A stretch of 64,000 nt of DNA. Origin: Kosakonia pseudosacchari (GTDB lineage Bacteria > Pseudomonadota > Gammaproteobacteria > Enterobacterales > Enterobacteriaceae). The notes beneath the pieces are model-generated. The model had not been told where the DNA came from. It was given only the letters and a program-made list of their open reading frames with translations, and did no database searches. Numbering within the stretch: position 1 is the stretch's first letter; each line of letters starts with the position of its first letter. A program made the position numbers and the translations under genes. The DNA lies in the NCBI RefSeq assembly GCF_900184035.1, contig NZ_FXWP01000027.1, positions 62,001 to 126,000 on the forward strand. The letters run 5' to 3'. Below, piece by piece: positions 31,836-43,766 of this stretch.

Positions 31836-32231
31836 CTAATGCAGGGAGAAAACCAACTCCCAGGGCATGTACCACAGATTTGCCAGCACCATCAGCAGCA
31901 GGGAACAAAAGGTTGCGCCCATACCGGAACGACGCCAGCGGATCAGACGGTGGTGAAAGCCGTAATAATGCATCAGGCGACCGGCGATCAGCAGCAGCCC
32001 ACAAACATGCACTAACCACGTTTGTGCACCGTCCATCTCCATAAAAAGCAGCAAAATAAGGGCGACGGGAATGTACTCGACCGCATTGCCGTGAATGCGT
32101 ATCGCACTTTGCAGCTCGCTGAACCCGCCGTCGCCGTAGCTAACACGGTATTGCGTGCGCAGGCGAATAACGTCAAAAGAAAATTTTATGAGTAACAATG
32201 CACCCAGCACGGCGTAAAGCGCGCTAACCAT
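31836..32231 (-). CDS. yecN: MAPEG-family inner membrane protein YecN
   Basis: A 131-residue membrane protein with four hydrophobic segments of the MAPEG (eicosanoid/glutathione metabolism) family. The conserved loop RTQYRVSYGDGG and the motif IRIHGNAVEYIPVALIL with Asn and Glu are typical. Function in bacteria is unknown. It lies between yecE and cmoA, the E. coli order. Confidence 0.9.
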   Translation of the reverse strand: MVSALYAVLGALLLIKFSFDVIRLRTQYRVSYGDGGFSELQSAIRIHGNAVEYIPVALILLLFMEMDGAQTWLVHVCGLLLIAGRLMHYYGFHHRLIRWRRSGMGATFCSLLLMVLANLWYMPWELVFSLH

Positions 32232-32283
32232 ATTAACTCCCTTTAAGGCTCTGGTGACCGCTTAACAATGATAGGTGGTTCGT

Positions 32284-33102
32284 TCAGAAAAGAGAAGATT
32301 GCAGCGGAAGAGAAGGGGCGTCGCCAACGCTCGGGATGGCGGTCTGCAAACCCTGCCACAGGGTTTCCACCAGTTCTGGTGCCTGGGCGATATCCGGCGT
32401 GTGCAAAAACAAATACGGCGTGGTGGTCTGTTCCCACACCGGGAGTTTTTGCAGCCATACGGCAAACAGCTGGCGATTTTGTTCCATATTGTCGCTACCG
32501 ATAAAACGCACCATCGGATGGCTGGCGGTAATCAGCGCATGCACCGGGACTTTCGGTTTTTTGCGCTGCGCTTCGATGATCGCTTCATTGTGGGGAATGG
32601 CGCTATGCACCGGTCGGCTATCAAGGATCACCCGGTTCACGCCGCGTGCATGTAAGCCCTGATTGAGCACTTTTTCCTCTTCGCCTTTAGCGAAAAACGT
32701 TGGGTGGCGCACTTCAACGCCATAGGTGAAACCTACAGGCAGCGCGTCCAGAAATGCCCACAACGCGGGGAGATCGCGCGGGCCAAAGGTTGCCGGAAGC
32801 TGTAACCAGTACTGGCCTATCCGGTTGGCAAGCGGCGACATTCGTTGAAAAAACTCGTCTGTCAGATCGCGGCAGTTACGCAGCGCCGCCTGATGCGAAA
32901 TGGTGGCGGGGAATTTAAAGCAGAAGCGGAAATCATCGGTGGTTTGTTCGCGCCAGCGCGCCACGATCTCAGCTTTTGGCAGTGCGTAAAGCGTGGTGTT
33001 GCCTTCGACGCAATTAAAGTGACGGGCGTACTCTTCGAGGCTGGTAATGCCAAGGCGCCCCCATTTGGGGTGCGACCATTGCGGCAGGCCGACATACATC
33101 AT
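32284..33102 (-). CDS. yecE: DUF72 family protein YecE
   Basis: A 272-residue TIM-barrel-like protein of the DUF72 family, equal in length to E. coli YecE. It opens [18 protein letters not shown] and has [27 protein letters not shown] and [10 protein letters not shown]. Its biochemical role is unknown. Its start overlaps the yecD stop by 4 bp, so the two are translationally coupled. Confidence 0.93.
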   Translation of the reverse strand: MMYVGLPQWSHPKWGRLGITSLEEYARHFNCVEGNTTLYALPKAEIVARWREQTTDDFRFCFKFPATISHQAALRNCRDLTDEFFQRMSPLANRIGQYWLQLPATFGPRDLPALWAFLDALPVGFTYGVEVRHPTFFAKGEEEKVLNQGLHARGVNRVILDSRPVHSAIPHNEAIIEAQRKKPKVPVHALITASHPMVRFIGSDNMEQNRQLFAVWLQKLPVWEQTTTPYLFLHTPDIAQAPELVETLWQGLQTAIPSVGDAPSLPLQSSLF

Positions 33103-33665
33103 AACGCGCTGAGGATCTCGTCCGTGCTGCGAACACGGCTAATGCGCGGGAAGATATATTTCAGGCTACCCTGATGTTGCTCGTTGCTGCCAGCGCTGCA
33201 AGCATCTTCTGCAATCACCAGCGAAAAACCCAATTCCCAGGCGTTGCGCGCGGTGGATTCCACGCCGATATTGGTGGAAATGCCGCACAGCACAATGGTG
33301 TCAATGCCGCGGCGGCGCAGTTGTAACTCAAGATCGGTACCGTAGAACGCGCCCCACTGGCGTTTGGTCACTTCAATATCGCTCGCTTTTTTACCCAGTG
33401 CCTGCGGATAAACCCACCAGTTTTCTGGCAGGGTATGACCGCCTGTTGCCGCGTCAACCGGCTGTTTCAGCGCTTCGGCGAAACCCTCTGACCAGCCAAC
33501 GCGCACGAATACTACCGGCGAACCGTTGGCACGAAATTTCTCCGCAAGTTTTGCAGCGCGTTGAACCACGTCCTGCGCTGTGTGCGGGCCACCGGCGAAA
33601 GGTAAAATGCCTTCCTGTAAATCGATCACTACCAGTGCGGTTTTCTCAGCATTGAGTTCCAGCAT
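33099..33665 (-). CDS. yecD: Isochorismatase-family hydrolase YecD
   Basis: A 188-residue cysteine hydrolase of the isochorismatase family. The catalytic triad is visible as D in [11 protein letters not shown] in [13 protein letters not shown], and C in [24 protein letters not shown]. The natural substrate is unknown. It is first in the yecD-yecE pair and divergent from aspS. Confidence 0.92.
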   Translation of the reverse strand: MLELNAEKTALVVIDLQEGILPFAGGPHTAQDVVQRAAKLAEKFRANGSPVVFVRVGWSEGFAEALKQPVDAATGGHTLPENWWVYPQALGKKASDIEVTKRQWGAFYGTDLELQLRRRGIDTIVLCGISTNIGVESTARNAWELGFSLVIAEDACSAGSNEQHQGSLKYIFPRISRVRSTDEILSAL

Positions 33666-33931
33666 AATAACTCCTGAAAAATGAATGACGTCGGCGGATA
33701 CCTTACGCGTTATGTAGCTGCGGACGGTTTACAAATTTTGTTAAATTTTGTGAGAATGCGCAATAAGCGCGCAGCAAACGCGCGTACAGTCGGCCGCGGG
33801 CTTATCGTCAGTCAGAATTTCCAGTATAATAGCCCCCTTTTTTCATCCAGTTGTGACATACGAAAATAGCTGCCACCAGAGTGCCTGCCTCGCAGGCGGC
33901 GGGTCGCGCGCAGCTAATTAAGGGATATCTC

Positions 33932-35710
33932 ATGCGTACAGTATATTGCGGGCAGCTCAATCAGTCCCATGTGGGACAGCAAGTAACGCTTTGTGGGTGG
34001 GTCAACCGTCGTCGTGACCTCGGTAGCCTTATCTTTATTGATATGCGCGATCGTGAAGGCATCGTGCAGGTGTTTTTCGACCCGGACCGTCAGGATGCGT
34101 TCCAGCTCGCCTCTGAACTGCGTAATGAGTTCTGCATTCAGGTAACCGGTACCGTACGTGCGCGCGATGGCAAAAACGTCAACAAAGATATGGCAACCGG
34201 TGAAGTGGAAGTGTTCGCCACCGAGCTGAATATTATCAACCGTTCTGACGTGCTGCCGCTGGACTCCAACCACGTTAATACCGAAGAAGCGCGTCTGAAA
34301 TATCGCTACCTCGATCTGCGCCGCCCGGAAATGGCTCAGCGCCTGAAAACCCGCGCCAAAATCACCAGCTTTGTGCGTCGCTTTATGGATGACCACGGTT
34401 TCCTCGATATTGAAACCCCGATGCTGACCAAAGCGACGCCGGAAGGCGCGCGTGACTATCTCGTGCCTTCGCGCGTGCATAAAGGCAAATTTTACGCGCT
34501 GCCGCAATCTCCGCAGCTGTTCAAACAGTTGCTGATGATGTCCGGCTTCGACCGCTACTACCAGATCGTCAAATGTTTCCGTGACGAAGACCTGCGTGCT
34601 GACCGCCAGCCGGAATTCACCCAGATCGATGTGGAAACCTCCTTTATGACCGCGCCGCAGGTGCGTGAAGTGATGGAAGCGATGGTCCGCGAACTGTGGC
34701 AGGAAATTCGTGGTGTGGATCTGGGCGACTTCCCGATTATGACTTTCGCCGAAGCCGAGCGCCGTTACGGTTCCGATAAACCCGATTTGCGTAACCCAAT
34801 GGAGCTGGTCGACGTTGCTGACTTGCTGAAAGCGGTTGAGTTTAAAGTCTTCTCCGGCCCGGCAAATGATCCGAAAGGTCGCGTTGCTGCGCTGCGTGTG
34901 CCAGGTGGCGCACAACTTAGCCGTAAACAGATTGACGACTACGGCAAGTTTATCGAAATCTACGGGGCGAAAGGCCTTGCTTATATTAAGGTCAACGAAG
35001 CGGCAAAAGGACTGGAGGGGATCACCAGCCCGGTCGCCAAATTCCTGAACGCTGAAATTGTTGGTGCGATCCTTGAGCGCACTGGCGCACAAGATGGCGA
35101 CATGATTTTCTTCGGCGCAGACCACAAAAAAGTGGTTGCCGATGCGCTGGGTGCGCTGCGTCTGAAACTCGGTAAAGACCTGAATCTGACCGACGAAGCC
35201 AAATGGGCGCCGCTGTGGGTGATCGACTTCCCGATGTTTGAAGATGACGGCGAAGGCGGTCTGACCGCGATGCACCATCCGTTCACTTCGCCGAAAGATA
35301 TGACCGCGGCTGAGCTGAAGGCGGCGCCGGAAGACGCTGTGGCTAACGCCTACGATATGGTGATTAACGGCTATGAAGTGGGTGGCGGTTCGGTGCGTAT
35401 CCATAACGGCGAAATGCAGCAGACAGTGTTCGGCATTCTGGGTATCAATGAGCAGGAACAGCGTGAGAAGTTCGGCTTCCTGCTGGATGCGCTGAAGTAC
35501 GGTACGCCGCCGCACGCGGGCCTGGCATTTGGTCTGGATCGTCTGACCATGCTGCTGACCGGCACCGATAACATCCGTGACGTGATTGCGTTCCCGAAAA
35601 CCACGGCTGCGGCCTGTCTGCTGACGGAAGCGCCAAGTTTCGCCAACCCGGCGTCGCTGGCTGAGTTGGGTATTTCTGTCGTCAAAAAAGAGACGCCGGA
35701 GAATAAATAA
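33932..35710 (+). CDS. aspS: Aspartyl-tRNA synthetase
   Basis: A class IIb synthetase charging tRNA-Asp. From ATG 33932 (after AAGGG) it has 592 residues (E. coli 590); a longer frame from 33881 adds 17 residues not found in the family. An N-terminal OB-fold anticodon-binding domain ([21 protein letters not shown]) is followed by motif 2 ([21 protein letters not shown]), the bacterial GAD insertion (about 290-420) and motif 3 ([13 protein letters not shown]). nudB begins 1 bp after the stop. Confidence 0.96.
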   Translation: MRTVYCGQLNQSHVGQQVTLCGWVNRRRDLGSLIFIDMRDREGIVQVFFDPDRQDAFQLASELRNEFCIQVTGTVRARDGKNVNKDMATGEVEVFATELNIINRSDVLPLDSNHVNTEEARLKYRYLDLRRPEMAQRLKTRAKITSFVRRFMDDHGFLDIETPMLTKATPEGARDYLVPSRVHKGKFYALPQSPQLFKQLLMMSGFDRYYQIVKCFRDEDLRADRQPEFTQIDVETSFMTAPQVREVMEAMVRELWQEIRGVDLGDFPIMTFAEAERRYGSDKPDLRNPMELVDVADLLKAVEFKVFSGPANDPKGRVAALRVPGGAQLSRKQIDDYGKFIEIYGAKGLAYIKVNEAAKGLEGITSPVAKFLNAEIVGAILERTGAQDGDMIFFGADHKKVVADALGALRLKLGKDLNLTDEAKWAPLWVIDFPMFEDDGEGGLTAMHHPFTSPKDMTAAELKAAPEDAVANAYDMVINGYEVGGGSVRIHNGEMQQTVFGILGINEQEQREKFGFLLDALKYGTPPHAGLAFGLDRLTMLLTGTDNIRDVIAFPKTTAAACLLTEAPSFANPASLAELGISVVKKETPENK

Positions 35711-35711
35711 G

Positions 35712-36155
35712 ATGGCCTTTAAGCACCCTGTTTCTGTGCTGGTGGTGATTTACGCCGAGGACACGAAACGGGTGCTGATGTTGCAGCGACGCGACGATCC
35801 TGATTTCTGGCAGTCGGTGACCGGCAGTCTCGAAGCAGGAGAAGTTGCGTCGCAAGCCGCCATGCGTGAAGTAAAGGAAGAGGTCGACATCGATATTGCT
35901 TGCGAGCAACTGACCTTAGTCGACTGTCAGCGCACGGTGGAGTTTGAAATATTTAGTCATTTACGTCATCGCTATGCGCCGGGCGTTACGCACAATACCG
36001 AATCCTGGTTTTGTCTTGCGCTGCCCCATGAACGCCAGATTGTTTTTAGTGAACATCTGGCGTACCGCTGGCTTGATGCCCCGGCAGCGGCGGCATTAAC
36101 CAAGTCATGGAGCAACCGGCAGGCGATTGAAGAATTTGTTATTAACGCCGACTAA
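35712..36155 (+). CDS. nudB: Dihydroneopterin triphosphate diphosphatase NudB
   Basis: A Nudix hydrolase that removes pyrophosphate from dihydroneopterin triphosphate in folate synthesis. It has 147 residues (E. coli 150). The Nudix box is seen as GSLEAGEVASQAAMREVKEE. C-terminal conserved segment TKSWSNRQAIEEFVI. It lies 1 bp after aspS, so they form an operon. Confidence 0.94.
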   Translation: MAFKHPVSVLVVIYAEDTKRVLMLQRRDDPDFWQSVTGSLEAGEVASQAAMREVKEEVDIDIACEQLTLVDCQRTVEFEIFSHLRHRYAPGVTHNTESWFCLALPHERQIVFSEHLAYRWLDAPAAAALTKSWSNRQAIEEFVINAD

Positions 36156-36300
36156 TTTCCCTGAAATTTCAGTTCTCAGGAAAGTGGCAACCCCGGCGTC
36201 GCCAGGTGCTTACTGCGGTAAGCAAGGGGTACGATCGGGAGCAGCCAATGAGCCAGAGGGCTGAAAGCCGCCGGGAAAAGGCTTTATTGGAGAGTTTTTT

Positions 36301-37041
36301 ATGGCAGGTCATAGTAAATGGGCCAACACCAAACACCGCAAAGCGGCACAGGATGCTAAACGCGGTAAGATCTTTACCAAAATCATCCGTGAACTGGTAA
36401 CGGCTGCTCGTCTGGGCGGCGGTGATATCGGTTCTAACCCGCGCCTGCGTGCGGCGGTTGATAAAGCGCTGTCTAACAACATGACCCGCGACACTTTAAA
36501 CCGTGCTATCGCACGTGGTGTGGGTGGTGATGATGACGCGAACATGGAAACCATCATTTATGAAGGCTATGGTCCTGGCGGCACGGCGGTGATGGTGGAG
36601 TGTCTGAGTGACAACCGCAACCGTACCGTGGCGGAAGTGCGTCATGCTTTCAGCAAATGCGGTGGCAACCTCGGTACTGACGGTTCTGTCGCTTATCTGT
36701 TCAGCAAAAAAGGGGTGATCTCCTTCGAAGCTGGTGACGAAGACACCATTATGGAAGCAGCACTTGAAGCTGGTGCTGAAGACGTGGTGACGTTTGACGA
36801 TGGCGCAATCGACGTTTATACCGCGTGGGAAGAGATGGGCGCAGTGCGTGATGCACTGGAAGCTGCGGGCCTGAAAGCGGACAACGCTGAAGTCTCCATG
36901 ATCCCGTCAACCAAAGCCGACATGGACGCGGAAACCGCGCCGAAACTGCTGCGTCTGATCGATATGCTGGAAGATTGCGACGACGTGCAGGAGGTTTATC
37001 ACAACGGTGAGATCTCTGATGAGGTTGCGGCGACACTCTAA
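36301..37041 (+). CDS. yebC: YebC/PmpR-family protein
   Basis: A 246-residue protein of the TACO1/YebC family, equal to E. coli YebC. The N-terminus [20 protein letters not shown] is the family signature, followed by [20 protein letters not shown] and [11 protein letters not shown]. Family members were described as transcriptional regulators and, more recently, as translation factors helping ribosomes at proline stretches. It precedes ruvC, as in E. coli. Confidence 0.96.
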   Translation: MAGHSKWANTKHRKAAQDAKRGKIFTKIIRELVTAARLGGGDIGSNPRLRAAVDKALSNNMTRDTLNRAIARGVGGDDDANMETIIYEGYGPGGTAVMVECLSDNRNRTVAEVRHAFSKCGGNLGTDGSVAYLFSKKGVISFEAGDEDTIMEAALEAGAEDVVTFDDGAIDVYTAWEEMGAVRDALEAAGLKADNAEVSMIPSTKADMDAETAPKLLRLIDMLEDCDDVQEVYHNGEISDEVAATL

Positions 37042-37078
37042 TGTCGCTGATTGATACGCATGTAACCGGAGACGCATA

Positions 37079-37600
37079 ATGGCGATTATTCTCGGTATCG
37101 ATCCGGGTTCGCGCGTCACCGGTTACGGCGTGATCCGCCAGACGGGACGGCAATTGACCTATCTGGGCAGCGGTTGTATCCGTACCAAAGTGGATGATTT
37201 ACCGTCGCGTCTGAAGTTGATTTATGCAGGCGTGACGGAGATTATCACCCAGTTCCAGCCGGATTTTTTCGCTATCGAACAGGTGTTTATGGCGAAAAAC
37301 GCCGATTCGGCACTCAAGCTGGGGCAAGCGCGCGGTGTGGCGATTGTCGCTGCTGTGAATCAGGATTTACCGGTGTTTGAATACGCCGCACGGCAGATAA
37401 AACAGACGGTGGTAGGGATTGGCAGTGCGGAAAAAAGCCAGGTGCAACACATGGTGCGAACGCTGCTGAAACTACCCGCTAACCCGCAGGCGGATGCGGC
37501 AGATGCGCTGGCTATCGCCATCACGCATTGCCATGTCAGCCAGAATGCGTTGCAGGTGAGCAGCACAAGGCTCAATCTGGCTCGCGGACGATTACGCTAA
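37079..37600 (+). CDS. ruvC: Holliday junction endonuclease RuvC
   Basis: RuvC resolves Holliday junctions, working with RuvAB. It has 173 residues (E. coli 173). The catalytic acidic residues lie in [14 protein letters not shown] (D7), FFAIEQVFM (E66) and [13 protein letters not shown] (D138, D141). A strong terminator follows. ruvAB are separated from it here by an inserted gene pair. Confidence 0.96.
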   Translation: MAIILGIDPGSRVTGYGVIRQTGRQLTYLGSGCIRTKVDDLPSRLKLIYAGVTEIITQFQPDFFAIEQVFMAKNADSALKLGQARGVAIVAAVNQDLPVFEYAARQIKQTVVGIGSAEKSQVQHMVRTLLKLPANPQADAADALAIAITHCHVSQNALQVSSTRLNLARGRLR

Positions 37601-37628
37601 AAAGCGCCGGTTTACCGGCGCTTTTTTT
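37599..37628. terminator. Terminator after ruvC
   Basis: AAAAGCGCCGG pairs with CCGGCGCTTTT around TTTA, with T run to 37628. The stop region of the convergent regulator gene (from 37627) abuts it, so it may serve both. Confidence 0.88.
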
Positions 37629-38445
37629 ATAGCAGTGAGCGGATTTTATCCGCGTCTTCCTGCGTTGACGGGTTATAGACCACCATCGTCAGGTCCGGTT
37701 GTCCCTCCACCGAGAAACTCGAAAACTCCAGCGATAAGCGGCCTGCTTCGCGATGAAGCAGGATTTTTGTGCCTTCTCCCATCATGTCAATATCATTGCT
37801 GCGCCACAGTTCGGCAAACTCAGATGAAGCCGCGCTTAGTTCTTCAACCAGCGGGCGAATTTCAATGGACGCTCCGGCACGGGTGGCGTCTGCGCGAAAA
37901 GCAGCGACCAGAAAGCGGGCGAGCGCGTGCCAGTCGGTCTGCGCGGCGCGCGCCTGCGGATTAAGAAAGATGCGCCGCAGAATATTGCGCTCGTGCGCAG
38001 GCTGATTCGGGTAATCGGATAACACCACCGTGGCGGCTTTGTTCCAGGCGAGCACATCCCAGGTCGCATTGCGGATCATCGCCGGGCTCAGGTGCATACA
38101 GTCCAGCACCTTTTGCAGCCTCTCCGTCACCGTCCCTCTCGCCTGGTAATACATACCCGGAGCACGGCCTAACGCCAGATGAAAAACATGTTCACGTTCA
38201 GGCTGTGAAAGGCGTAGTGCCTGGCAAATACGTTCCAGCACTTCGGCTGACGGCGTACCGCCACGCCCTTGCTCAAGCCAGGTGTACCAGGTCGCGCTGA
38301 TACAGGCCAGATGCGCCACCTCTTCACGGCGCAGCCCCGGCGTACGCCGCCGCGCGGTGTGAAAACCCAGCGCCACGGGGTCAAGTTGCGCGCGGCGCGA
38401 TTTGAGATAACTGCCCAGATCTTTAGGCTGAGTAACGCTCTGCAT
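37627..38445 (-). CDS. XRE-family regulator with MmyB-like ligand-binding domain
   Basis: A 272-residue cytoplasmic transcription factor. The N-terminal helix-turn-helix (about 10-80) contains RRTPGLRREEVAHLACISATWYTWLEQG, the signature of the HTH_31/MmyB subgroup. The C-terminal domain (about 110-270) is the PAS-like MmyB ligand-binding domain (NATWDVLAWNKAATVVLSDY; LEFSSFSVEGQPDL), which in relatives binds small lipophilic molecules. It is divergent from an NAD(P)-binding protein gene, its likely target. E. coli has yebB at this place instead; the pair looks acquired or exchanged. Confidence 0.85.
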   Translation of the reverse strand: MQSVTQPKDLGSYLKSRRAQLDPVALGFHTARRRTPGLRREEVAHLACISATWYTWLEQGRGGTPSAEVLERICQALRLSQPEREHVFHLALGRAPGMYYQARGTVTERLQKVLDCMHLSPAMIRNATWDVLAWNKAATVVLSDYPNQPAHERNILRRIFLNPQARAAQTDWHALARFLVAAFRADATRAGASIEIRPLVEELSAASSEFAELWRSNDIDMMGEGTKILLHREAGRLSLEFSSFSVEGQPDLTMVVYNPSTQEDADKIRSLL

Positions 38446-38453
38446 CCTGTTAG

Positions 38454-38507
38454 TCCTTATACCCCGATAAACTCACTACTTTTCACCTTGATGGATATTT
38501 ATAAGGA
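38454..38507. repeat. Inverted repeat, candidate operator between the divergent pair
   Basis: TCCTTATA (38454-38461) and TATAAGGA (38500-38507) form a perfect 8-bp inverted repeat 38 bp apart. The arms extend with GTTA on the outer side, interrupted by one base on the left. It lies in the 95-bp gap between the divergent genes, where a regulator would bind. Confidence 0.5.
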
Positions 38508-38540
38508 TAACGGCGCGAGTCAACATCAGGAGGCACACGC

Positions 38541-39422
38541 ATGCATGTTTTTTTAACGGGCGCGACCGGTTGGGTCGGCGCAAAAGTGGCGGCAGAGTTG
38601 ATTGCTGCCGGGCACCAGGTGAGCGGCCTGGCAAGAAATGCGGATAAAGCACAGGCGCTGCTGGCCGCCGGAGGACAGGTGGTTTCCGGAACGCTGGATG
38701 ATCATTCCGTCTTGTTTGACGCAGCGTCGCGTGCGGATGCAGTGATCCATACCGCCTTTAATCATGACTTTTCACGTTTTGCGGAAAATTGCGAACAGGA
38801 CAGGCGCGCCATTGAAGTGATGGGGGAGGCGCTACTCGGCAGCGAACGCCCGTTACTGGTGACGTCAGGGCTGGCAAGACTGGTTCAGGGGCGACCAGCA
38901 ACTGAACAAGATAAACCTGTCAGCGCGCCGGATTACCTGCGCCGTTCCGAACTGGCCGCACTGGCGCTGGCCGAAAAAGGTGTCCGGGCCGCCAGTGTGC
39001 GTCTGGCACCCACCGTTCATGGCGTAGGTGATCACGGTTTTATCCCGATTTTGATCGCGCTGGCGAAGAAAACCGGTGTATCCGCCTGGCCGGGCGAGGG
39101 CAACAATCGCTGGGCGGCGGTGCATCGTTCTGATGCGGCGACGCTCTACCGGCTGGTGCTGGAAAGTGGCGTCACGGAAACGGTATACCATGCGGTAGCT
39201 GAGGAGGGGATCGCGATGCGGGAGATTGCTATCGCCATTGGCAACATGCTGGGTTTACCCGCTGAATCACGCAGTGCCGACCATTTTGGCTGGTTTGCCA
39301 CCTTTGCCGCAGCGGAAATGTCGGCGTCCAGCGAGCGAACCCGCGACGTTTTAGACTGGCACCCTGCGCAACGCGATTTGCTCACCGATCTTGCGGATGC
39401 GGCCTATTACGCGAATTCCTGA
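38541..39422 (+). CDS. NAD(P)-binding atypical SDR-family oxidoreductase
   Basis: A 293-residue protein with an N-terminal Rossmann fold: [19 protein letters not shown] carries the GxxGxxG dinucleotide-binding motif and [15 protein letters not shown] follows. It belongs to the atypical (extended) SDR/NAD-dependent epimerase group; the classical Tyr-x-x-x-Lys is not evident, so catalytic activity is uncertain. A good Shine-Dalgarno, CAGGAGG, precedes the ATG. The substrate is unknown. It is divergent from the MmyB-like regulator, a pairing common for regulator-controlled dehydrogenases. Confidence 0.8.
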   Translation: MHVFLTGATGWVGAKVAAELIAAGHQVSGLARNADKAQALLAAGGQVVSGTLDDHSVLFDAASRADAVIHTAFNHDFSRFAENCEQDRRAIEVMGEALLGSERPLLVTSGLARLVQGRPATEQDKPVSAPDYLRRSELAALALAEKGVRAASVRLAPTVHGVGDHGFIPILIALAKKTGVSAWPGEGNNRWAAVHRSDAATLYRLVLESGVTETVYHAVAEEGIAMREIAIAIGNMLGLPAESRSADHFGWFATFAAAEMSASSERTRDVLDWHPAQRDLLTDLADAAYYANS

Positions 39423-39449
39423 ACCGCGCTCGCGTTTTCCTGTATATTC

Positions 39450-39469
39450 GGCTGGATATCTATCCAGCC
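39450..39469 (+). promoter_or_regulatory. LexA (SOS) box of ruvAB
   Basis: The core CTGGATATCTATCCAG (39452-39467) is a perfect palindrome and is the same box I recall for E. coli ruvAB. It sits 53 bp before the ruvA start and predicts SOS induction of ruvAB. Confidence 0.88.
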
Positions 39470-39520
39470 TTTTTTTATCATACGGCATTACACTTTCGGC
39501 CGTTAACGCAGGAGCGTCAT

Positions 39521-40132
39521 GTGATAGGCAGACTCAGAGGCATCATTGTAGAAAAACAACCCCCGTTGGTTCTGCTGGAAGTCGGGGGCGTGGGGTATGA
39601 AGTCCATATGCCGATGACCTGCTTTTATGAACTCCCGGACGCCGGAAAAGAAGCGGTTGTTTTTACACAGTTTGTAGTACGCGAAGATGCTCAGCTGTTG
39701 TACGGCTTTAATAACAAGCAGGAACGGACACTGTTCCGTGAACTCATCAAAACCAATGGCGTTGGGCCAAAACTGGCGCTGGCGATTTTGTCCGGCATGT
39801 CGGCGCAGCAGTTCGTTAACGCCGTCGAACGCGAAGATCCTGCTGCACTGGTCAAATTGCCAGGAATAGGGAAGAAAACTGCCGAGCGTTTGATTGTCGA
39901 GATGAAAGATCGCTTTAAAGGTCTGCACGGCGATCTCTTCACCCCGGCAGCCGATTTGGTGCTGGCCTCTCCGGCGAGCCCGGCGACGGATGATGCAGAG
40001 CAAGAAGCCGTTGCTGCGCTGGTGGCGTTGGGCTATAAACCTCAGGAAGCCAGCCGGATGGTAAGTAAGCTTGCGCGTCCGGACGCCAACAGTGAAACCC
40101 TGATCCGCGAAGCGCTGCGCGCGGCGTTGTGA
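39521..40132 (+). CDS. ruvA: Holliday junction branch migration protein RuvA
   Basis: RuvA binds four-way junctions as a tetramer and loads the RuvB motor. It has 203 residues (E. coli 203), from GTG 39521 after GGAG. The N-terminal OB domain, two helix-hairpin-helix motifs ([16 protein letters not shown] and [18 protein letters not shown]) and the mobile C-terminal domain III ([18 protein letters not shown]) are intact. ruvB follows 8 bp later. Confidence 0.97.
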   Translation: MIGRLRGIIVEKQPPLVLLEVGGVGYEVHMPMTCFYELPDAGKEAVVFTQFVVREDAQLLYGFNNKQERTLFRELIKTNGVGPKLALAILSGMSAQQFVNAVEREDPAALVKLPGIGKKTAERLIVEMKDRFKGLHGDLFTPAADLVLASPASPATDDAEQEAVAALVALGYKPQEASRMVSKLARPDANSETLIREALRAAL

Positions 40133-40137
40133 GGTAG

Positions 40138-41151
<1,014 letters not shown>

Positions 41152-41155
41152 CATT

Positions 41156-41186
41156 AAAGGCCGGAGAGCATTTGCTTCCGGCCTTT
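41156..41186. terminator. Bidirectional terminator between ruvB and znuB
   Basis: AAAGGCCGGA (41156-41165) pairs perfectly with TCCGGCCTTT (41177-41186). The right arm is adjacent to the convergent znuB stop at 41191. Confidence 0.8.
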
Positions 41187-41190
41187 CGCT

Positions 41191-41976
41191 TTAGCTGGCG
41201 GGTTTCTTCATCATGCTGAAGATAAACAGCAGCGCCGCGCACAACACCACGGATGGACCTGCGGGCGTGTCATAAAAGGCTGAAAATGTCAGTCCGCCGG
41301 TGACGGCGATCATCCCTATACCGACTGCAATACCCGCCATTTGTTCCGGCGTACGTGCGAAGCGCCGCGCTGTCGCGGCAGGGATAATCAACAGGGAGGT
41401 GATGATCAGTGCTCCGACGAATTTCATGGCAACGCCAATCGTTAATGCGGTGACCAGCATCAGCAGCAGCTTCACGCGTTGCAGCTTCACGCCATCGACA
41501 AATGCCAGCTCGGGGCTGATGGTCATCGACAGCAGGTTGCGCCATTGCCAGAACAGAATCCCCAGTACCACGAGAACGCCCAGGGCGATCGCCACCAGGT
41601 CGCCAGGCGTTACTGCCAGCAAATCCCCGAACAGATAGGCCATTAAATCGACACGAATATTCGACATCAGGCTAACAACAACCAGGCCAAGTGAGAGTGC
41701 GCTGTGCGCCATGATCCCCAGCAGGGTATCAATGGCCAAATGCGGCCGTTTTTCCAGCCATACCAGCCCGGCGGCCAGTAACAGCGTAACCGCGATCACT
41801 GCATAAAATGGATTAATGTTCAGCAACAAACCGAAAGCGACACCCAACAGAGAAGCATGCGCGAGCGTATCGCCGAAATATGACATTCTCCGCCAGACAA
41901 CAAATGAACCCAGCGGACCCGCCGCACAGGCGAGCATAACCCCGGCAAGCCAGCCGGGCAGTAACAATTCAATCAT
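41191..41976 (-). CDS. znuB: Zinc ABC transporter permease ZnuB
   Basis: The inner-membrane channel of the high-affinity ZnuABC zinc importer. It has 261 residues, equal to E. coli, with about seven to eight hydrophobic helices. Conserved segments include [26 protein letters not shown] and [19 protein letters not shown]. It overlaps znuC by 4 bp; the two are transcribed away from znuA. Confidence 0.95.
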   Translation of the reverse strand: MIELLLPGWLAGVMLACAAGPLGSFVVWRRMSYFGDTLAHASLLGVAFGLLLNINPFYAVIAVTLLLAAGLVWLEKRPHLAIDTLLGIMAHSALSLGLVVVSLMSNIRVDLMAYLFGDLLAVTPGDLVAIALGVLVVLGILFWQWRNLLSMTISPELAFVDGVKLQRVKLLLMLVTALTIGVAMKFVGALIITSLLIIPAATARRFARTPEQMAGIAVGIGMIAVTGGLTFSAFYDTPAGPSVVLCAALLFIFSMMKKPAS

Positions 41977-42728
41977 GAGTGTCCATTACCCTGGCGCAGC
42001 ACAATGCGGCCCTGTAAATCGTGGCGGTGGTTGTGATTGTGGCGATAAATTCCCAACTGTTCTGCGCCACGCTGGCCGAACATGGAGATGAATTCCGGGT
42101 GCATTGAAACCACTTCCGGCGTGCCAGAACAGCAAATATGGTGGTTCAGGCAGAGCACTTCATCTGTCTTTGCCATAACCAGGTGCAGATCGTGAGAAAC
42201 CATCAACACAGCGCAATCCAGCTCTTTGCGCAACTGGTCAATCAGGTTGTACAGCGCCACCTGGCCATTTACATCAACACCCTGGGTTGGCTCATCAAGA
42301 ACCAGCAATTGCGGGCGATTGAGCAGCGCTCGCGCGAGCAATACGCGCTGGGTTTCACCACCAGAAAGTTTTTGCATTGGCGCATCGACCAGGTGTGCGG
42401 CCTGCACACGTTTCAGGGCCGGAATAATATCGTCTTTACGGGTGTCTGGTCGCAGGCGCATAAAGCGGCCAACGGTGAGTGGCAGAGTCGCATCAAGATG
42501 TAACTTCTGCGGCACATATCCGATGCGCAGCGTTTTGTCACGCTTGATTAACCCGGAGTCGGGTGCTACCAGCCCAAGCACAACGCGCACCAGCGTTGAT
42601 TTGCCCGCGCCATTAGGGCCCAGCAAGGTTAAAATTTTACCGGCACGTAAATTCAGCGAAATATCAGACAGGACGCGACGTTGACCGAAAGTGACGGTGA
42701 TATTTTCGAGCGTTACAAGATTCGTCAT
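41973..42728 (-). CDS. znuC: Zinc ABC transporter ATPase ZnuC
   Basis: The ATPase of ZnuABC. From the ATG at 42728 it has 251 residues, the E. coli length; a longer in-frame start at 42779 crosses the Zur box. Walker A GPNGAGKS, signature [16 protein letters not shown] and Walker [13 protein letters not shown] are intact. The His-rich C-terminus ([12 protein letters not shown]) is a ZnuC feature and may sense zinc. It is divergent from znuA, with shared control by Zur. Confidence 0.96.
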   Translation of the reverse strand: MTNLVTLENITVTFGQRRVLSDISLNLRAGKILTLLGPNGAGKSTLVRVVLGLVAPDSGLIKRDKTLRIGYVPQKLHLDATLPLTVGRFMRLRPDTRKDDIIPALKRVQAAHLVDAPMQKLSGGETQRVLLARALLNRPQLLVLDEPTQGVDVNGQVALYNLIDQLRKELDCAVLMVSHDLHLVMAKTDEVLCLNHHICCSGTPEVVSMHPEFISMFGQRGAEQLGIYRHNHNHRHDLQGRIVLRQGNGHS

Positions 42729-42755
42729 AGCATTTATGGGGTTGCACAAGTTGTC

Positions 42756-42776
42756 GAATGTTATAATATCACACTC
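42756..42776. promoter_or_regulatory. Zur operator between znuC and znuA
   Basis: GAATGTTATAATATCACACTC closely matches the E. coli znu Zur box (consensus around TGTTATAATATAACA). It lies between the divergent genes, so Zn-Zur would repress both. Confidence 0.85.
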
Positions 42777-42806
42777 CACTTATTCATTACGATTAATAGT
42801 CGCATT

Positions 42807-43751
42807 ATGTTACATAAAAATACGCTTCTTTGCGCAGCGTTATCCGCTGCGCTTCTCGGTGGCGCAGCACAAACTGCTAACGCCGCCGTTGTAACGTCAT
42901 TAAAGCCGCTGGGGTTTATCGCGTCAGCAATAGCCGATGGGGTAACGTCAACGGAAGTATTACTGCCGGACGGTGCATCAGAGCACGATTATTCCCTGCG
43001 CCCGTCTGATGTAAAACGCTTACAGAACGCGGACTTAGTATTTTGGGTCGGGCCCGAAATGGAAGCCTTTATGGTGCGTTCCGCGCAGCAAATCCCGGCA
43101 AAAAAATTAGTGACAATGGCGGAATTGGATGGCGTGAAAACGCTGCTCATGAAAGGGTCAGATGAGGATGAGCACGACCATGATGATGGGCATCATCAGG
43201 ACGAAAAAAGTGACGAGCATCACCATCACGGTGAGTACAACATGCATCTGTGGCTCTCACCAGAGATTGCGCGGCTGTCGGCAGTTGCAATCCACGATAA
43301 ATTAGTGGAAGTTATGCCGCAAAGTCGAGCCAAGCTGGACGCCAACCTGCAAGCATTTGAGGCATCATTAGCCCAGTCCGATAAGCAGGTCGGTAACGAG
43401 CTGGCACCGCTGAAAGGGAAAGGGTATTTCGTTTTTCATGACGCCTACGGCTACTTTGAAAAACACTACGGACTGACTCCGCTGGGTCACTTCACCGTCA
43501 ACCCCGAAATTCAGCCTGGTGCGCAGCGTTTACATGAAATCAGAACACAGTTGGTTGAGCAAAAAGCAACCTGCGTTTTTGCTGAGCCACAGTTCAGGCC
43601 AGCGGTCGTAGAAGCTGTTGCCAGAGGGACATCCGTTCGAATGGGAACGTTGGATCCGCTCGGTATCGGCATCAAGTTAGGCAAAGAGAGCTATCCGCAG
43701 TTCCTTGCCCAACTTTCACATCAGTATGCGAGCTGCCTGAAAGGAGAATAA
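42807..43751 (+). CDS. znuA: Periplasmic zinc-binding protein ZnuA
   Basis: The substrate-binding protein of ZnuABC. From ATG 42807 ([19 protein letters not shown]) it has 314 residues; E. coli annotation sometimes adds about 18 residues upstream, and a frame is open here too. The signal peptide ends near AAQTANA. The zinc ligands H in [12 protein letters not shown] in [10 protein letters not shown] and H in LGHFTVNPE are visible, with the His/Asp-rich mobile loop (about 120-145). Two C-terminal cysteines ([16 protein letters not shown]) can form the family disulfide. Confidence 0.94.
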   Translation: MLHKNTLLCAALSAALLGGAAQTANAAVVTSLKPLGFIASAIADGVTSTEVLLPDGASEHDYSLRPSDVKRLQNADLVFWVGPEMEAFMVRSAQQIPAKKLVTMAELDGVKTLLMKGSDEDEHDHDDGHHQDEKSDEHHHHGEYNMHLWLSPEIARLSAVAIHDKLVEVMPQSRAKLDANLQAFEASLAQSDKQVGNELAPLKGKGYFVFHDAYGYFEKHYGLTPLGHFTVNPEIQPGAQRLHEIRTQLVEQKATCVFAEPQFRPAVVEAVARGTSVRMGTLDPLGIGIKLGKESYPQFLAQLSHQYASCLKGE

Positions 43752-43766
43752 CGAGGAAGTGAATAC

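Noticed and set aside
33914-35515. 533-codon open frame antisense to aspS
   Set aside because: Same reasoning: a shadow of a conserved gene, with no ribosome site or neighbour logic.
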